A stretch of DNA of 28,423 bases from a virus. The stretch spans positions 1 to 28,423 of the IMG/VR virus record IMGVR_UViG_3300027911_000052, one strand, 5' to 3'. Position 1 is the first letter of the stretch. The number at the start of each line of letters is the position of its first letter. This document shows positions 15,494 to 21,272 of the stretch, in pieces. The notes under the pieces are model-generated. The model was not told where the DNA came from. It worked only from the letters and a program-made list of their open reading frames with translations, and did not search any database. A program made the translations under genes and the position numbers.

Positions 15494-16650
15494 GCGGCGC
15501 CCACGAGGTCGTCGAACATCTGCTCGGGCGTGCGCTGCACGAGCGCGGGGCGCTTGTCGGACTCGGGCGCGACGGAAGGCTTGCCAGGCGCGCGGTGGAT
15601 GAGGGCCTGCAAGCGCTCCCACTGCTTGGGTCCTATGGTCTTCCCCTTGGCGAGCTTCTCGGCCGTCGTGGGGGAGATAAGGGAGAGGTCGTACATCTCC
15701 TCGATCGTGAGGCGCATGCTCTTCAGGACCTTCTCTGCCTCGTCCTTGTCGGACCAGGCGCGCGCGCCCTCGCGGCCCTGAACGAGCTTGTAGCCGGGGA
15801 CCTCTCGGCCGGCGAGGAGCCGCGCCTCGACCTCGGCTCGCACCGCCTTGATCCAGTCCTCGATGAGTCCGCACGCGGCCATCTTCTGCGCGAGATCGTC
15901 CGCACCCTCCGGCACGAGCTTCTCAGGGTCCGTGTGCACGTCGACCGTCAGGTCCTCGAAGCTCGCACCGACGGTCGCCTGCACCTGGGCGGCGAGTTCC
16001 GGGCACCGCGCCCGGAACTTGCAGAACCGGCAGGCGTCCTCGCTCGGGACGCGGGGCGCGCCGTCGGCGCGCGCCGCTTGGCACGCGGCCTGGATGCGCA
16101 GGCCCCAGGCGCGCAGCTCCGCGATGCTCAAGGTCCACTCGGACACCGCGGCGCGCAGCCGGGGCTGCGAGATGACGAGGCGCACCCGCTCGAAGTCCTG
16201 CACGCCGGCGTAGAGGTCGAGCGCGCCCAGCGCGTAGGTGATGAGCTGGGGATTCCTCTCGGCCGAGACCTCGACGCCACGACCGAATTTCAGGTCGACA
16301 ACGACGAGCTCGTCGCGCTTCAAGATGATCGCATCCCCGGTGCCCTCGGCGCCAAGCTCCCCGGTGATGTGCCCGATCGGGAGGCGCTGCTCAACGAGCA
16401 GGATTCCGTCGTCGCCTTTCAGGGCCTCGATCGCCTCGAGGTAGGGCTTGAGGTCCTCGGCGAAGTCGTGGTCGTTCACCTGCAGCTCGAGGCCGAGCAG
16501 CATGCGCGTAGCGGCCTCGTGGGCCCTCGTCCCCTCGGCCGCGTACTGGCTCTCGGACTCGGGCATCCCAAGCTCGGCCGCGACCGAGCCTGGGCAAGCG
16601 AGGATGCGGTGCATCTTCGAGGGGGCGAAGATCGCGTGCACGCCGCCCAT
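15487..16650 (-). CDS. DUF2800 Cas4/RecB-like PD-(D/E)XK exonuclease
   Basis: 387 residues from ATG 16650, which is 1 base after the upstream stop; the open frame upstream of it is not coding. 'FAPSKMHRILACPGS' at 8-22 and 'AAEGTRAHEAA' at 37-47 are the DUF2800 opening motifs. The nuclease core follows: E87, 'GTGDAII' with D106, 'VVVDLKFG' with D119 and K121, and 'NPQLITYALGA' with Q135 and Y139. A Cys cluster (CQAA..., then 'CRFCKFRARC') near residues 218-241 fits an iron-sulphur cluster as in Cas4 and AddB. These phage nucleases process DNA ends for recombination or replication, probably together with the ssDNA-binding protein downstream. Confidence 0.88.
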   Translation of the reverse strand: MGGVHAIFAPSKMHRILACPGSVAAELGMPESESQYAAEGTRAHEAATRMLLGLELQVNDHDFAEDLKPYLEAIEALKGDDGILLVEQRLPIGHITGELGAEGTGDAIILKRDELVVVDLKFGRGVEVSAERNPQLITYALGALDLYAGVQDFERVRLVISQPRLRAAVSEWTLSIAELRAWGLRIQAACQAARADGAPRVPSEDACRFCKFRARCPELAAQVQATVGASFEDLTVDVHTDPEKLVPEGADDLAQKMAACGLIEDWIKAVRAEVEARLLAGREVPGYKLVQGREGARAWSDKDEAEKVLKSMRLTIEEMYDLSLISPTTAEKLAKGKTIGPKQWERLQALIHRAPGKPSVAPESDKRPALVQRTPEQMFDDLVGAAC

Positions 16651-16651
16651 G

Positions 16652-16978
16652 TCACGCAGCTCCCTGGATGCTGGCGAGGATCGCCGCGTACTGCTCGGGC
16701 TTGGCCTCCGAGAGCTTCGCAATGCCGTGCTTTGCGAGCACCGCCTTCGCCTTCTCGCTGCTTTGCGTTGCGAGCTTCACGAACGGGCCCTTGACCTGGT
16801 CGAAGGTGAGGGCCGCGGCAGCCTCTTGGATCAGGGCCGGGCCTTCCCCTGCGGAGGGGGTCGGCAAGGCGGGCGCCGCGGCTTTCTCCACGCCGGTGAC
16901 CGGCGTCCAGTGGGCCAGCACGGCGCGCAGCGCCTGCAGGGCCTCGGTGTTCTGTTGAATGGCGTGTTCGAGCGACAT
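16652..16978 (-). CDS. Small helical protein of the early replication operon, 108 aa
   Basis: The ATG at 16978 has AGGAGG 7 nt upstream and overlaps the previous stop by 1 base (TGATG); the in-frame upstream ATG at 17017 lies inside the preceding gene. An N-terminal helix (SLEHAIQQNTEALQALRAVL) with heptad character is joined by an Ala/Pro-rich linker to a compact C-terminal helical domain ending 'AKPEQYAAILASIQ'. I know this two-part shape from phage genes next to DUF2800 nucleases. The role is unknown; an accessory replication or recombination factor is plausible. Confidence 0.7.
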   Translation of the reverse strand: MSLEHAIQQNTEALQALRAVLAHWTPVTGVEKAAAPALPTPSAGEGPALIQEAAAALTFDQVKGPFVKLATQSSEKAKAVLAKHGIAKLSEAKPEQYAAILASIQGAA

Positions 16979-17190
16979 CAGTACCTCCTGGGTTTTTGGG
17001 GGACGTAGGGGGTGCAAATCAGATCGGAGCCGCCGACCTCGCGGTAGACAGGGCGCCCCGGGCAGTTGACCGAGCCCCAGCGCTTGGCATCGAGCTCGAG
17101 CACGACGACGTCGTGCTCACCGACCCACATGCCCCACCAGAGGCCGGCCGCGAGCAGCCCGGCGCCGGTGAGCATTGCGCGGGGAGTCAC
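16978..17190 (-). CDS. Small membrane protein, 70 aa
   Basis: Starts at GTG 17190 inside a 4-base overlap with the preceding gene. Residues about 6-24 (Gly/Leu/Ala/Trp) form one membrane segment. The rest is soluble, with two cysteines (about 43 and 59) that could pair if this side faces the periplasm. It is an early gene from the leftward promoter, and no family is recognised. Confidence 0.65.
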   Translation of the reverse strand: MTPRAMLTGAGLLAAGLWWGMWVGEHDVVVLELDAKRWGSVNCPGRPVYREVGGSDLICTPYVPQKPRRY

Positions 17191-17288
17191 CGGCGCACCT
17201 CATGGGTGACCGGGCGGCGCTCCGGGCCTATCGAGTGCGGGTGGTGCGCGGGGTAGTACGAGAACCAGAGAGCGAGGATCCAGGACAT
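17187..17288 (-). CDS. 33-aa peptide, first gene of the leftward operon
   Basis: The ATG at 17288 is preceded by GGAGG with 5-nt spacing, and the TGA overlaps the next GTG by 4 bases. The sequence begins with a short hydrophobic/aromatic run (MSWILALWFSYY), then His/Pro/Arg-rich residues. It is the first translated frame after the putative leftward promoter, so it may be a true microprotein or a leader whose translation governs the operon. The hydrophobic part is too short for a sure membrane span. Confidence 0.58.
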   Translation of the reverse strand: MSWILALWFSYYPAHHPHSIGPERRPVTHEVRR

Positions 17289-17305
17289 GACGACCTCCGA
17301 TCAAA

Positions 17306-17357
17306 GTGCGCAAAGTTTTGCGCACAATGACCCAGGTTGTCAAGCAAAATTTTGCGC
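17306..17357. promoter_or_regulatory. Left operator pair over the leftward early promoter
   Basis: Two copies of a dyad of form GCGCAA-N4-TTGCGC: site 1 at 17308-17323 (both half-sites perfect, and the dyad extends to 17306-17325 with one mismatch) and site 2 at 17342-17357 (AAGCAA-AATT-TTGCGC). Their centres are 34 bp apart. Two further copies lie between the repressor and cro genes. A perfect -35 box for a leftward promoter sits between the two sites, so a bound repressor would block it. Site identity is read directly; binding by the repressor or Cro is inferred. Confidence 0.75.
17315..17343 (-). promoter_or_regulatory. Putative leftward early promoter (PL-like)
   Basis: On the minus strand TTGACA (17343-17338) is a perfect -35 box. 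With a 17-bp spacer the -10 position falls on CAAAAC (17320-17315), which is poor, and 18 bp gives AAAACT. The -10 lies within operator site 1, and site 2 touches the -35. Transcription would start about 20 bases before the ATG at 17288 and serve the early operon down to 8935. A weak -10 with a perfect -35 leaves room for an activator. Confidence 0.5.
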
Positions 17358-17389
17358 ACTTGCCGGGTATGACCGGAAAGCGTGCCGGA

Positions 17390-17536
17390 TCAAGGCTTTC
17401 GGGAGAGGTAGTAGATGGCGACCAGCAGCACGGGGAGGCCCGCGATTGGCCGGTCGGTGAGGTAGGCGACGGTTGTGGCGCCGATGAGGGCCGCCACAAA
17501 GATCAGCGTGCTGCGCCAGGTGAAGGTGAAGTTCAT
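17390..17536 (-). CDS. 48-aa two-TM protein coupled to the repressor
   Basis: ATG 17536 overlaps the repressor stop in an ATGA, with a G-rich run (GGTGGGGG) just upstream as ribosome binding site. The peptide has a short polar start (MNFTFTWRS), a first hydrophobic helix (about 11-26), a turn with TDRP (27-30) and a second hydrophobic helix (about 31-44) ending in SRKP. It is the only gene co-directional with and coupled to the repressor, so it should be made in lysogens. In lambda the rex genes hold this position. A role in excluding other phages or in repressor control is inferred from position only. Confidence 0.68.
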   Translation of the reverse strand: MNFTFTWRSTLIFVAALIGATTVAYLTDRPIAGLPVLLVAIYYLSRKP

Positions 17537-17886
17537 TCCCCCACCGGATCCGGTGGCATTTGCCGGTAGAGGTCTTCTACCTTGGCGTGCCAGGCGGCCT
17601 CTGAGGCTGTCAGGACGCGGGCTGGGGGGTTGATGGGGTCGAAGTTCTCCTGCATGAGCTGCCAGCCCTCGAAGCCCATTGCCCGGGCGATCTTGTCGAG
17701 GTTGTCCAGACGTGGCGAGACCTCGGCCGTCTTGCCCCCGGGTCGCTCCTTTGGCTCGGCCATGTTCTTGACCGTGTTCGGTGCGACTCCGGCCGCGGCG
17801 CCCAGCGCCCGGTAGGAGTCGAACCGCGAGGCAGCCAGGGCGATCTGGACGTTGTGTGCCACGGTCTGGACAAGGGTCTTTTTCAT
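17533..17886 (-). CDS. HTH (XRE-type) repressor, probable CI analogue
   Basis: 117 residues from ATG 17886 (an in-frame ATG at 17895 would add MLG). The N-terminal half has an XRE-like helix-turn-helix: 'YRALGAAAGVAPNTVKNM' (25-42) gives the turn and recognition helix, and 'PRLDNLDKIARAMGFEGWQLM' (58-78) the typical closing helices. A linker leads to a short C-terminal helix (94-109). There is no S24/LexA-type self-cleaving domain, so induction by RecA-driven autocleavage is unlikely. Neither start has a ribosome binding site, hinting at leaderless translation in lysogens as for lambda cI. It is divergent from the Cro-like gene with two operators between, the usual repressor arrangement. Confidence 0.8.
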   Translation of the reverse strand: MKKTLVQTVAHNVQIALAASRFDSYRALGAAAGVAPNTVKNMAEPKERPGGKTAEVSPRLDNLDKIARAMGFEGWQLMQENFDPINPPARVLTASEAAWHAKVEDLYRQMPPDPVGE

Positions 17887-17903
17887 CCCGAGCATCGTCG
17901 GGC

Positions 17904-17949
17904 TTGCGCTGCGCAACGTATTGCGCGATGATTGCTCAAAATTTTGCGC
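17904..17949 (+). promoter_or_regulatory. Putative rightward early promoter (PR-like) with two operators
   Basis: TTGCGC (17904-17909) and GATGAT (17927-17932) form a -35/-10 pair with a 17-bp spacer. Operator site 3 (GCGCAA-CGTA-TTGCGC, 17911-17926) fills that spacer, and site 4 (GCTCAA-AATT-TTGCGC, 17934-17949) covers the expected start point, its centre 23 bp from that of site 3. The arrangement fits repression of cro and the primase-helicase by either regulator. The repressor's own leftward promoter must lie in the same 75 bp, but I see no convincing boxes for it. Confidence 0.65.
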
Positions 17950-17961
17950 GTTGGGAGGCAT

Positions 17962-18168
17962 ATGGAACACCCGTCTGTCACGGCTGCCCGGGAGCGGCTG
18001 ATAGCTTGTAAGGGGCATTGGCCCGAGGTGCAGGAGCGGTCGGGGGTATCTCGCTCCTGGCTCACGCAGTTCGCCCGGGGTGATATCGCCAACCCCACCA
18101 TCGACACTCTGCAGGCCCTGAACGACGCCTGCAATCACGTGCTGGGTTCTTTGCAGCGCGCTTCTTGA
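17962..18168 (+). CDS. Cro-like HTH regulator
   Basis: 68 residues; GGGAGG at 17953-17958 fixes the ATG at 17962. A compact helix-turn-helix spans about residues 18-52: 'GHWPEVQERSGVSRSWLTQFARGDIANPTIDTLQAL', with the 'SGVSRSWLTQFARG' turn and recognition helix of the XRE/YdaS class and 'NPTIDTLQAL' closing helix. The size is that of a one-domain Cro protein. Being first in the rightward operon and facing the repressor across operators, it should bind the same sites and favour lytic growth. Specificity is inferred. Confidence 0.8.
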   Translation: MEHPSVTAARERLIACKGHWPEVQERSGVSRSWLTQFARGDIANPTIDTLQALNDACNHVLGSLQRAS

Positions 18169-18177
18169 AAGCCGGCC

Positions 18178-18393
18178 ATGTCTCTGGAACGCAAGGATTT
18201 GCGGATCAAGCTCGACCCTTCCGACCATGAGGGGCTCCGGCTTCTTGCCGAGGCCGAGCGCCTCGAGCTCGCCGAGTGGGCGGAAGAGGTGATCGTGCGG
18301 GAGGTGCGGCGCCGTATCCATGCCGCCAGTGTGCTCGCCGAGAAGGCCAAGCGTGCGGGAATAACCGGGAACGCAATCCCGCCGGGCGTCTGA
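18178..18393 (+). CDS. Small ribbon-helix-helix-like regulator, 71 aa
   Basis: The ATG follows the cro stop by 9 bases. The sequence 'KDLRIKLDPSDHEGLRLLAEAERLELAEWAEEVIVREVRRRI' (residues 6 to 47) has the strand-helix-helix pattern of Arc/MetJ-type DNA-binding proteins, followed by a basic helix (HAASVLAEKAKRAG). I recall similar phage proteins just upstream of primase genes. In lambda the second right gene after cro is the activator CII; a regulatory role here is a fair guess, but the fold is different. Confidence 0.68.
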   Translation: MSLERKDLRIKLDPSDHEGLRLLAEAERLELAEWAEEVIVREVRRRIHAASVLAEKAKRAGITGNAIPPGV

Positions 18394-18400
18394 CCTGCTC

Positions 18401-20428
18401 GTGGCCGCCGTGCTCGAGTTCCCCAGGTGGGGCGCATCCCCTGCCGACTGGGCGCACTGGGACCTGGTGCTCGGCCTTGGCCGGGACCTCCTCCCCGTCG
18501 TCTCCAATCCCAAGGCGACGATCAACCCGACCTCGACCCTCAAGACGCTCGGCAAGACCCCGAGCCGCTACAACGCGCAGCGCCAGGTCGGGGGCATCAA
18601 GGACTGGACCTCTGCGCAATCGACGCCGGCCGAGCTTGAGGCCTGGTCGAAGGTGCCCGATTACGGGATCTGCCTGCAGACCCGCGCCGTGCGCGCGCTG
18701 GACGTGGATGTGCCAGACCCCGAGGAGGCGGTCGCGATCCGCGCGTTCATCGAGGCGCGGCACCGGCTTCCGGCGCGTGTGCGCGCTACCTCCTCGAAGT
18801 TCCTTCTCCTATTCCGATGCGAAGGCACGTTCGGCAAGACGACCATCCGCACCGCGCACGGCATCATCGAGCGCCTCGCGACCGGCAACCAGTGCGTCGT
18901 GGCCGGCGCGCACATCGACAAGGACGGCATCTCGCGCTCGCGCTACGAGTGGGACGGCGGCCTCCCCGAGGAGATCCCTACCCTCGCGCGCCACGAGATG
19001 GAGGCCCTCCTCTTCGACCTCGAGGCCGAGTTCGGCGTTGCGCAGCGCTCCGACTCCTCTGCGTCGCTGCGCACCGGCAAGCTCTCGGATGCCATCACCA
19101 ACGACCCTGTCGCCAAATGGCTGATGGACCAGAGCAAGGTGCTTCGCGCGGAGCGCGATGGGCGCCTGCACATCGAGTGCCCTTGGAAGGAGGATCACAC
19201 CACCGAGGGCGAGACATCCACCACCTATTTCCCGGCCAACACCGGCGGCTACGCCCGCGGGCACTTCGAGTGCCTGCACGCCCATTGCCAGGACCGCAAA
19301 GACGAGGAGTTCCGTGACGCCCTTGGCTACGTCGAGCCCGACCCCTTCGAGGACCTCACGCGAGCGGCCCCATCAGAGGCCTCGCCCGCGCAAACGTCCT
19401 CGCCCACGCCAGCGGCGCAGGGACGCGCCAGGTTCGCATCGACCCCCATCCACGAGCTGCGCGATCGACCGCTCGCCGACTACCACATCAAGGGTGTCCT
19501 CCCGCGCGCAGGCCTGGCCGTTATCTACGGGGAGCCAGGCTCGGGGAAATCCTTCATCGCCTGGGACATGGCCCTCGCGGTTGCGCAGGGCGCGCAATGG
19601 CGCGGCAAGCGCACGAAACAGGGCCGTGTCGTCTATGTAGTCGCTGAGGGGCGCGAAGGCCTCCCAGCCCGCATACGGGCCTACGAGCAGCACTTTGGCG
19701 TCGACATCTCCTCGATCCCCTTCCGCTGCGTCGAGCGAGATGTCCCGAGCCTCATGCAGCCCTCGCAGACCGTGGAGCTTTGCAAGCGCATCACCGAGGA
19801 GGGCGGCGCGGATCTCGTGGTCATCGACACCCTCTCGCAGGTGATGTCCGGGGGCGACGAGAACAGCAGCGATATGACCGTGGTCGTGAAGCACTGCGAC
19901 GCGATCCACCGCGCCACCGGCGCGACCGTGGTGCTCGTCCACCATAGCGGGAAGGACCCATCCAAGGGCGCGCGCGGACATAGCTCCCTCAAAGGGGCGG
20001 TCGATGCGGAGTTCGAGGTTCTCAAAGCCGGCAGCGAGCGCTCGATCTGCGCCACCAAGGTGAAGGATGGGCCCTCTGACGTTGCCTTCGGGTTCACCCT
20101 CACGGTCGTGGAGCTGGGCAAAGACGAGGACGGCGACCCCATCACGAGCTGCGTGTGCACCCACAACGATGCCGGGAAGGTCGCCAAGCGCTCCGAGGTT
20201 CGCGGTGCGGTCGAAAAGGTGGTTTGGGACATCGCCTGCACCACCCAGCAGCTCGTGGGTGGTGCCTTTGAGCTCGACTCCCTGATCTCGGATGCGGTCG
20301 CGCAGCTTGTCCACGACCCCCTCGAAGGCAAGCGGGACACCCGCCGGCAACGTGTTTTGCGCGCCGTAGAAGCACTCCAGCGCACAAAACACCTTGCAAT
20401 AAACGACGGGAAAGTTTTACGTGTTTGA
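18401..20428 (+). CDS. Primase-polymerase / RepA-like helicase fusion
   Basis: 675 residues from GTG 18401 (GTG 18410 also possible). The N-terminal PrimPol (AEP) domain shows 'ALDVDVPD' with the metal-binding D101 and D103, then the conserved 'RATSSKFLLLFR' and 'GNQCVVAG' strands. A Cys/His cluster (C260, H266, C291, H293/H295, C296) could bind zinc. A Ser/Pro-rich linker (320-345) leads to a RecA-like ATPase: Walker A 'GEPGSGKS' (377-384), Walker B 'LVVIDTLSQV' and 'VLVHHSGKD', as in AAA_25/RepA helicases. It should make primers and unwind DNA at the fork. It is the main gene of the rightward operon behind the immunity region and sits right before the origin candidate. Confidence 0.9.
   Translation: MAAVLEFPRWGASPADWAHWDLVLGLGRDLLPVVSNPKATINPTSTLKTLGKTPSRYNAQRQVGGIKDWTSAQSTPAELEAWSKVPDYGICLQTRAVRALDVDVPDPEEAVAIRAFIEARHRLPARVRATSSKFLLLFRCEGTFGKTTIRTAHGIIERLATGNQCVVAGAHIDKDGISRSRYEWDGGLPEEIPTLARHEMEALLFDLEAEFGVAQRSDSSASLRTGKLSDAITNDPVAKWLMDQSKVLRAERDGRLHIECPWKEDHTTEGETSTTYFPANTGGYARGHFECLHAHCQDRKDEEFRDALGYVEPDPFEDLTRAAPSEASPAQTSSPTPAAQGRARFASTPIHELRDRPLADYHIKGVLPRAGLAVIYGEPGSGKSFIAWDMALAVAQGAQWRGKRTKQGRVVYVVAEGREGLPARIRAYEQHFGVDISSIPFRCVERDVPSLMQPSQTVELCKRITEEGGADLVVIDTLSQVMSGGDENSSDMTVVVKHCDAIHRATGATVVLVHHSGKDPSKGARGHSSLKGAVDAEFEVLKAGSERSICATKVKDGPSDVAFGFTLTVVELGKDEDGDPITSCVCTHNDAGKVAKRSEVRGAVEKVVWDIACTTQQLVGGAFELDSLISDAVAQLVHDPLEGKRDTRRQRVLRAVEALQRTKHLAINDGKVLRV
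20352..20392. repeat. Inverted repeat at the end of the primase-helicase gene
   Basis: GTGTTTTGCGC at 20352-20362 faces GCGCACAAAACAC at 20380-20392. The arms match over 11 bp with one extra base in the right arm and are separated by 17 bases. It lies inside the last 80 bases of the coding region, just before the iteron cluster, and could be part of the same origin or a hairpin near the transcript end. Confidence 0.45.
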
Positions 20429-20447
20429 GGCGGCGTGCAGTTTTTGC

Positions 20448-20488
20448 TGCAACGTTGCAACGATTGAGCAACGTTGCTGCAACGTTGC
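20448..20488. repeat. Iteron-like GCAACGTTGC palindromes
   Basis: Three copies of the perfect 10-bp palindrome GCAACGTTGC: 20449-20458 (extended to 12 bp with T/A), 20468-20477 (extended to 12 bp with A/T) and 20479-20488. Centres are 19 and 11 bp apart, about two and one helical turns, so a protein bound to each would face the same side of the DNA. By my count GCAAC or its complement occurs eleven times between 20445 and 20570. This density strongly suggests a protein-binding array. Confidence 0.75.
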
Positions 20489-20490
20489 CC

Positions 20491-20499
20491 TGTGGATAA
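20491..20499 (-). other. Perfect DnaA box
   Basis: The minus strand reads TTATCCACA, the consensus binding site of the host initiator DnaA. It lies 2 bases after the last iteron. One DnaA box next to iterons is a hallmark of iteron-type replication origins in plasmids and some phages. A chance match of nine bases is possible but unlikely at exactly this place. Confidence 0.65.
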
Positions 20500-20592
20500 C
20501 TGCAACGCAACACAACGCGCCCCTTTAAGGGGCGTTGTGTCGTTGCAGCCGGACCGTGCGTTGCGGTGCATGCGATTTTTGACGGAGTTTTT

Positions 20593-20850
20593 ATGCGAGC
20601 AAAAAATCACGCGTTGGTGGTGAAATTGTCCGACCGGGGATTGAGGGTCGGCGAAAGCCACGGCCGCGCGCGATACACGGATGCCGAGGTTGAGCGCATG
20701 CGGCAACTGCGCGAGGAGGGTTGGACCTTCTCACGGATTGGCAAGAAGTTCGGTTGCACCCGCATGCACGCCTACCGGATCTGCACGTTTCGGCAGCGAG
20801 CAACGACGCCGGCCAGGATCCGGGTCGTAACCTTGCGGTACGAGGATTGA
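20593..20850 (+). CDS. Small HTH DNA-binding protein
   Basis: 85 residues; GGAG 5 nt before the ATG at 20593 fixes the start. Residues 29-66 form a helix-turn-helix of the recombinase/Hin or homeodomain-like kind: 'YTDAEVERMRQLREEGWTFSRIGKKFGCTRMHAYRI'. Short basic arms lie on both sides, and there is no catalytic domain. It is encoded between the iteron cluster and the terminase, so it may bind that cluster, act as a late-gene regulator or take part in packaging. Which of these is not visible. Confidence 0.7.
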   Translation: MRAKNHALVVKLSDRGLRVGESHGRARYTDAEVERMRQLREEGWTFSRIGKKFGCTRMHAYRICTFRQRATTPARIRVVTLRYED

Positions 20851-20864
20851 GGGACGATTGCCGG

Positions 20865-21272
20865 GTGGAAGACGACGACCTGGCCGGAGTATTGCCCCCG
20901 CAAAACGGATTCGAGATCGAGGAGCCCTCGATCTCGGAGCGGCAGGCCATTTTTCTCGAGGCGATATCGCAAAGCGGTTGCCGGGACGGGGAGGCCGCAG
21001 CGATCGCTGGCGTGCACCGCGTGACCGCGTGGCGCTGGCAGCTCGAACCGCGCTTCGCGGACCAGGTGCGGGAGGCGCGCAAGGTGGGCGTGCAAAAGCT
21101 CATTGCGGAGGCTGAGCGCCGCGCGATGCGTGGCAGCGACATGCTGCTCAAGTTCCTGCTCTGCAACTACGATCCTGAGCGCTTCCGCGATCGGCAAGCG
21201 GTCGATGTGAAGGGCAACGTGTCCCTCGAGGTCTACACGGGGATCCCGTCGCCGGTCGACGACCTCCTCTGA
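20865..21272 (+). CDS. Terminase small subunit
   Basis: 135 residues from GTG 20865; a TTG at 20847 overlapping the previous stop would add six. The N-terminal domain is a helix-turn-helix ('CRDGEAAAIAGVHRVTAWRWQ', about residues 39-59) that would recognise the phage packaging site, followed by a charged helix (66-90) for oligomerisation and the conserved 'MLLKFLLCNYDPERFRDR' end seen in many small terminases. The stop overlaps the large subunit ATG by 1 base (TGATG). The small subunit binds pac or cos DNA and hands it to the motor. Confidence 0.82.
   Translation: MEDDDLAGVLPPQNGFEIEEPSISERQAIFLEAISQSGCRDGEAAAIAGVHRVTAWRWQLEPRFADQVREARKVGVQKLIAEAERRAMRGSDMLLKFLLCNYDPERFRDRQAVDVKGNVSLEVYTGIPSPVDDLL

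Larger units (their letters stand above)
20429..20592. other. Candidate replication origin (or packaging site)
   Basis: This 164-base non-coding gap is the largest in the rightward block. It holds the iterons, a DnaA box and a long imperfect hairpin at 20500-20548, whose arms pair over about 22 bp with two 2-nt bulges around a CCCCTTTAAGGGG core. An origin directly behind the primase-helicase gene is common in temperate phages. Because terminase genes follow 270 bases later, the repeats could instead be recognition sites for the terminase small subunit, as cosB is in lambda. The hairpin, with only a weak T-rich tail, might also end the primase transcript. Confidence 0.55.

Noticed and set aside
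15233-15874. Long minus-strand frame of 213 codons including the 86-aa gene
   Set aside because: Its first part overlaps the DUF2800 nuclease out of frame and is Arg/Gly-rich; only the portion from ATG 15493 fits the operon spacing.
17306-17569. Plus-strand frame of 87 codons starting inside the left operator
   Set aside because: It has no ribosome binding site, covers operators and the 48-aa minus-strand gene, and its sequence has no domain character.
20500-20548. Strong intrinsic terminator for the primase transcript
   Set aside because: The stem is good, but the following bases lack a proper run of T, and the stem shares GCAAC motifs with the iterons, so an origin or binding role fits better. 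Termination is still possible.
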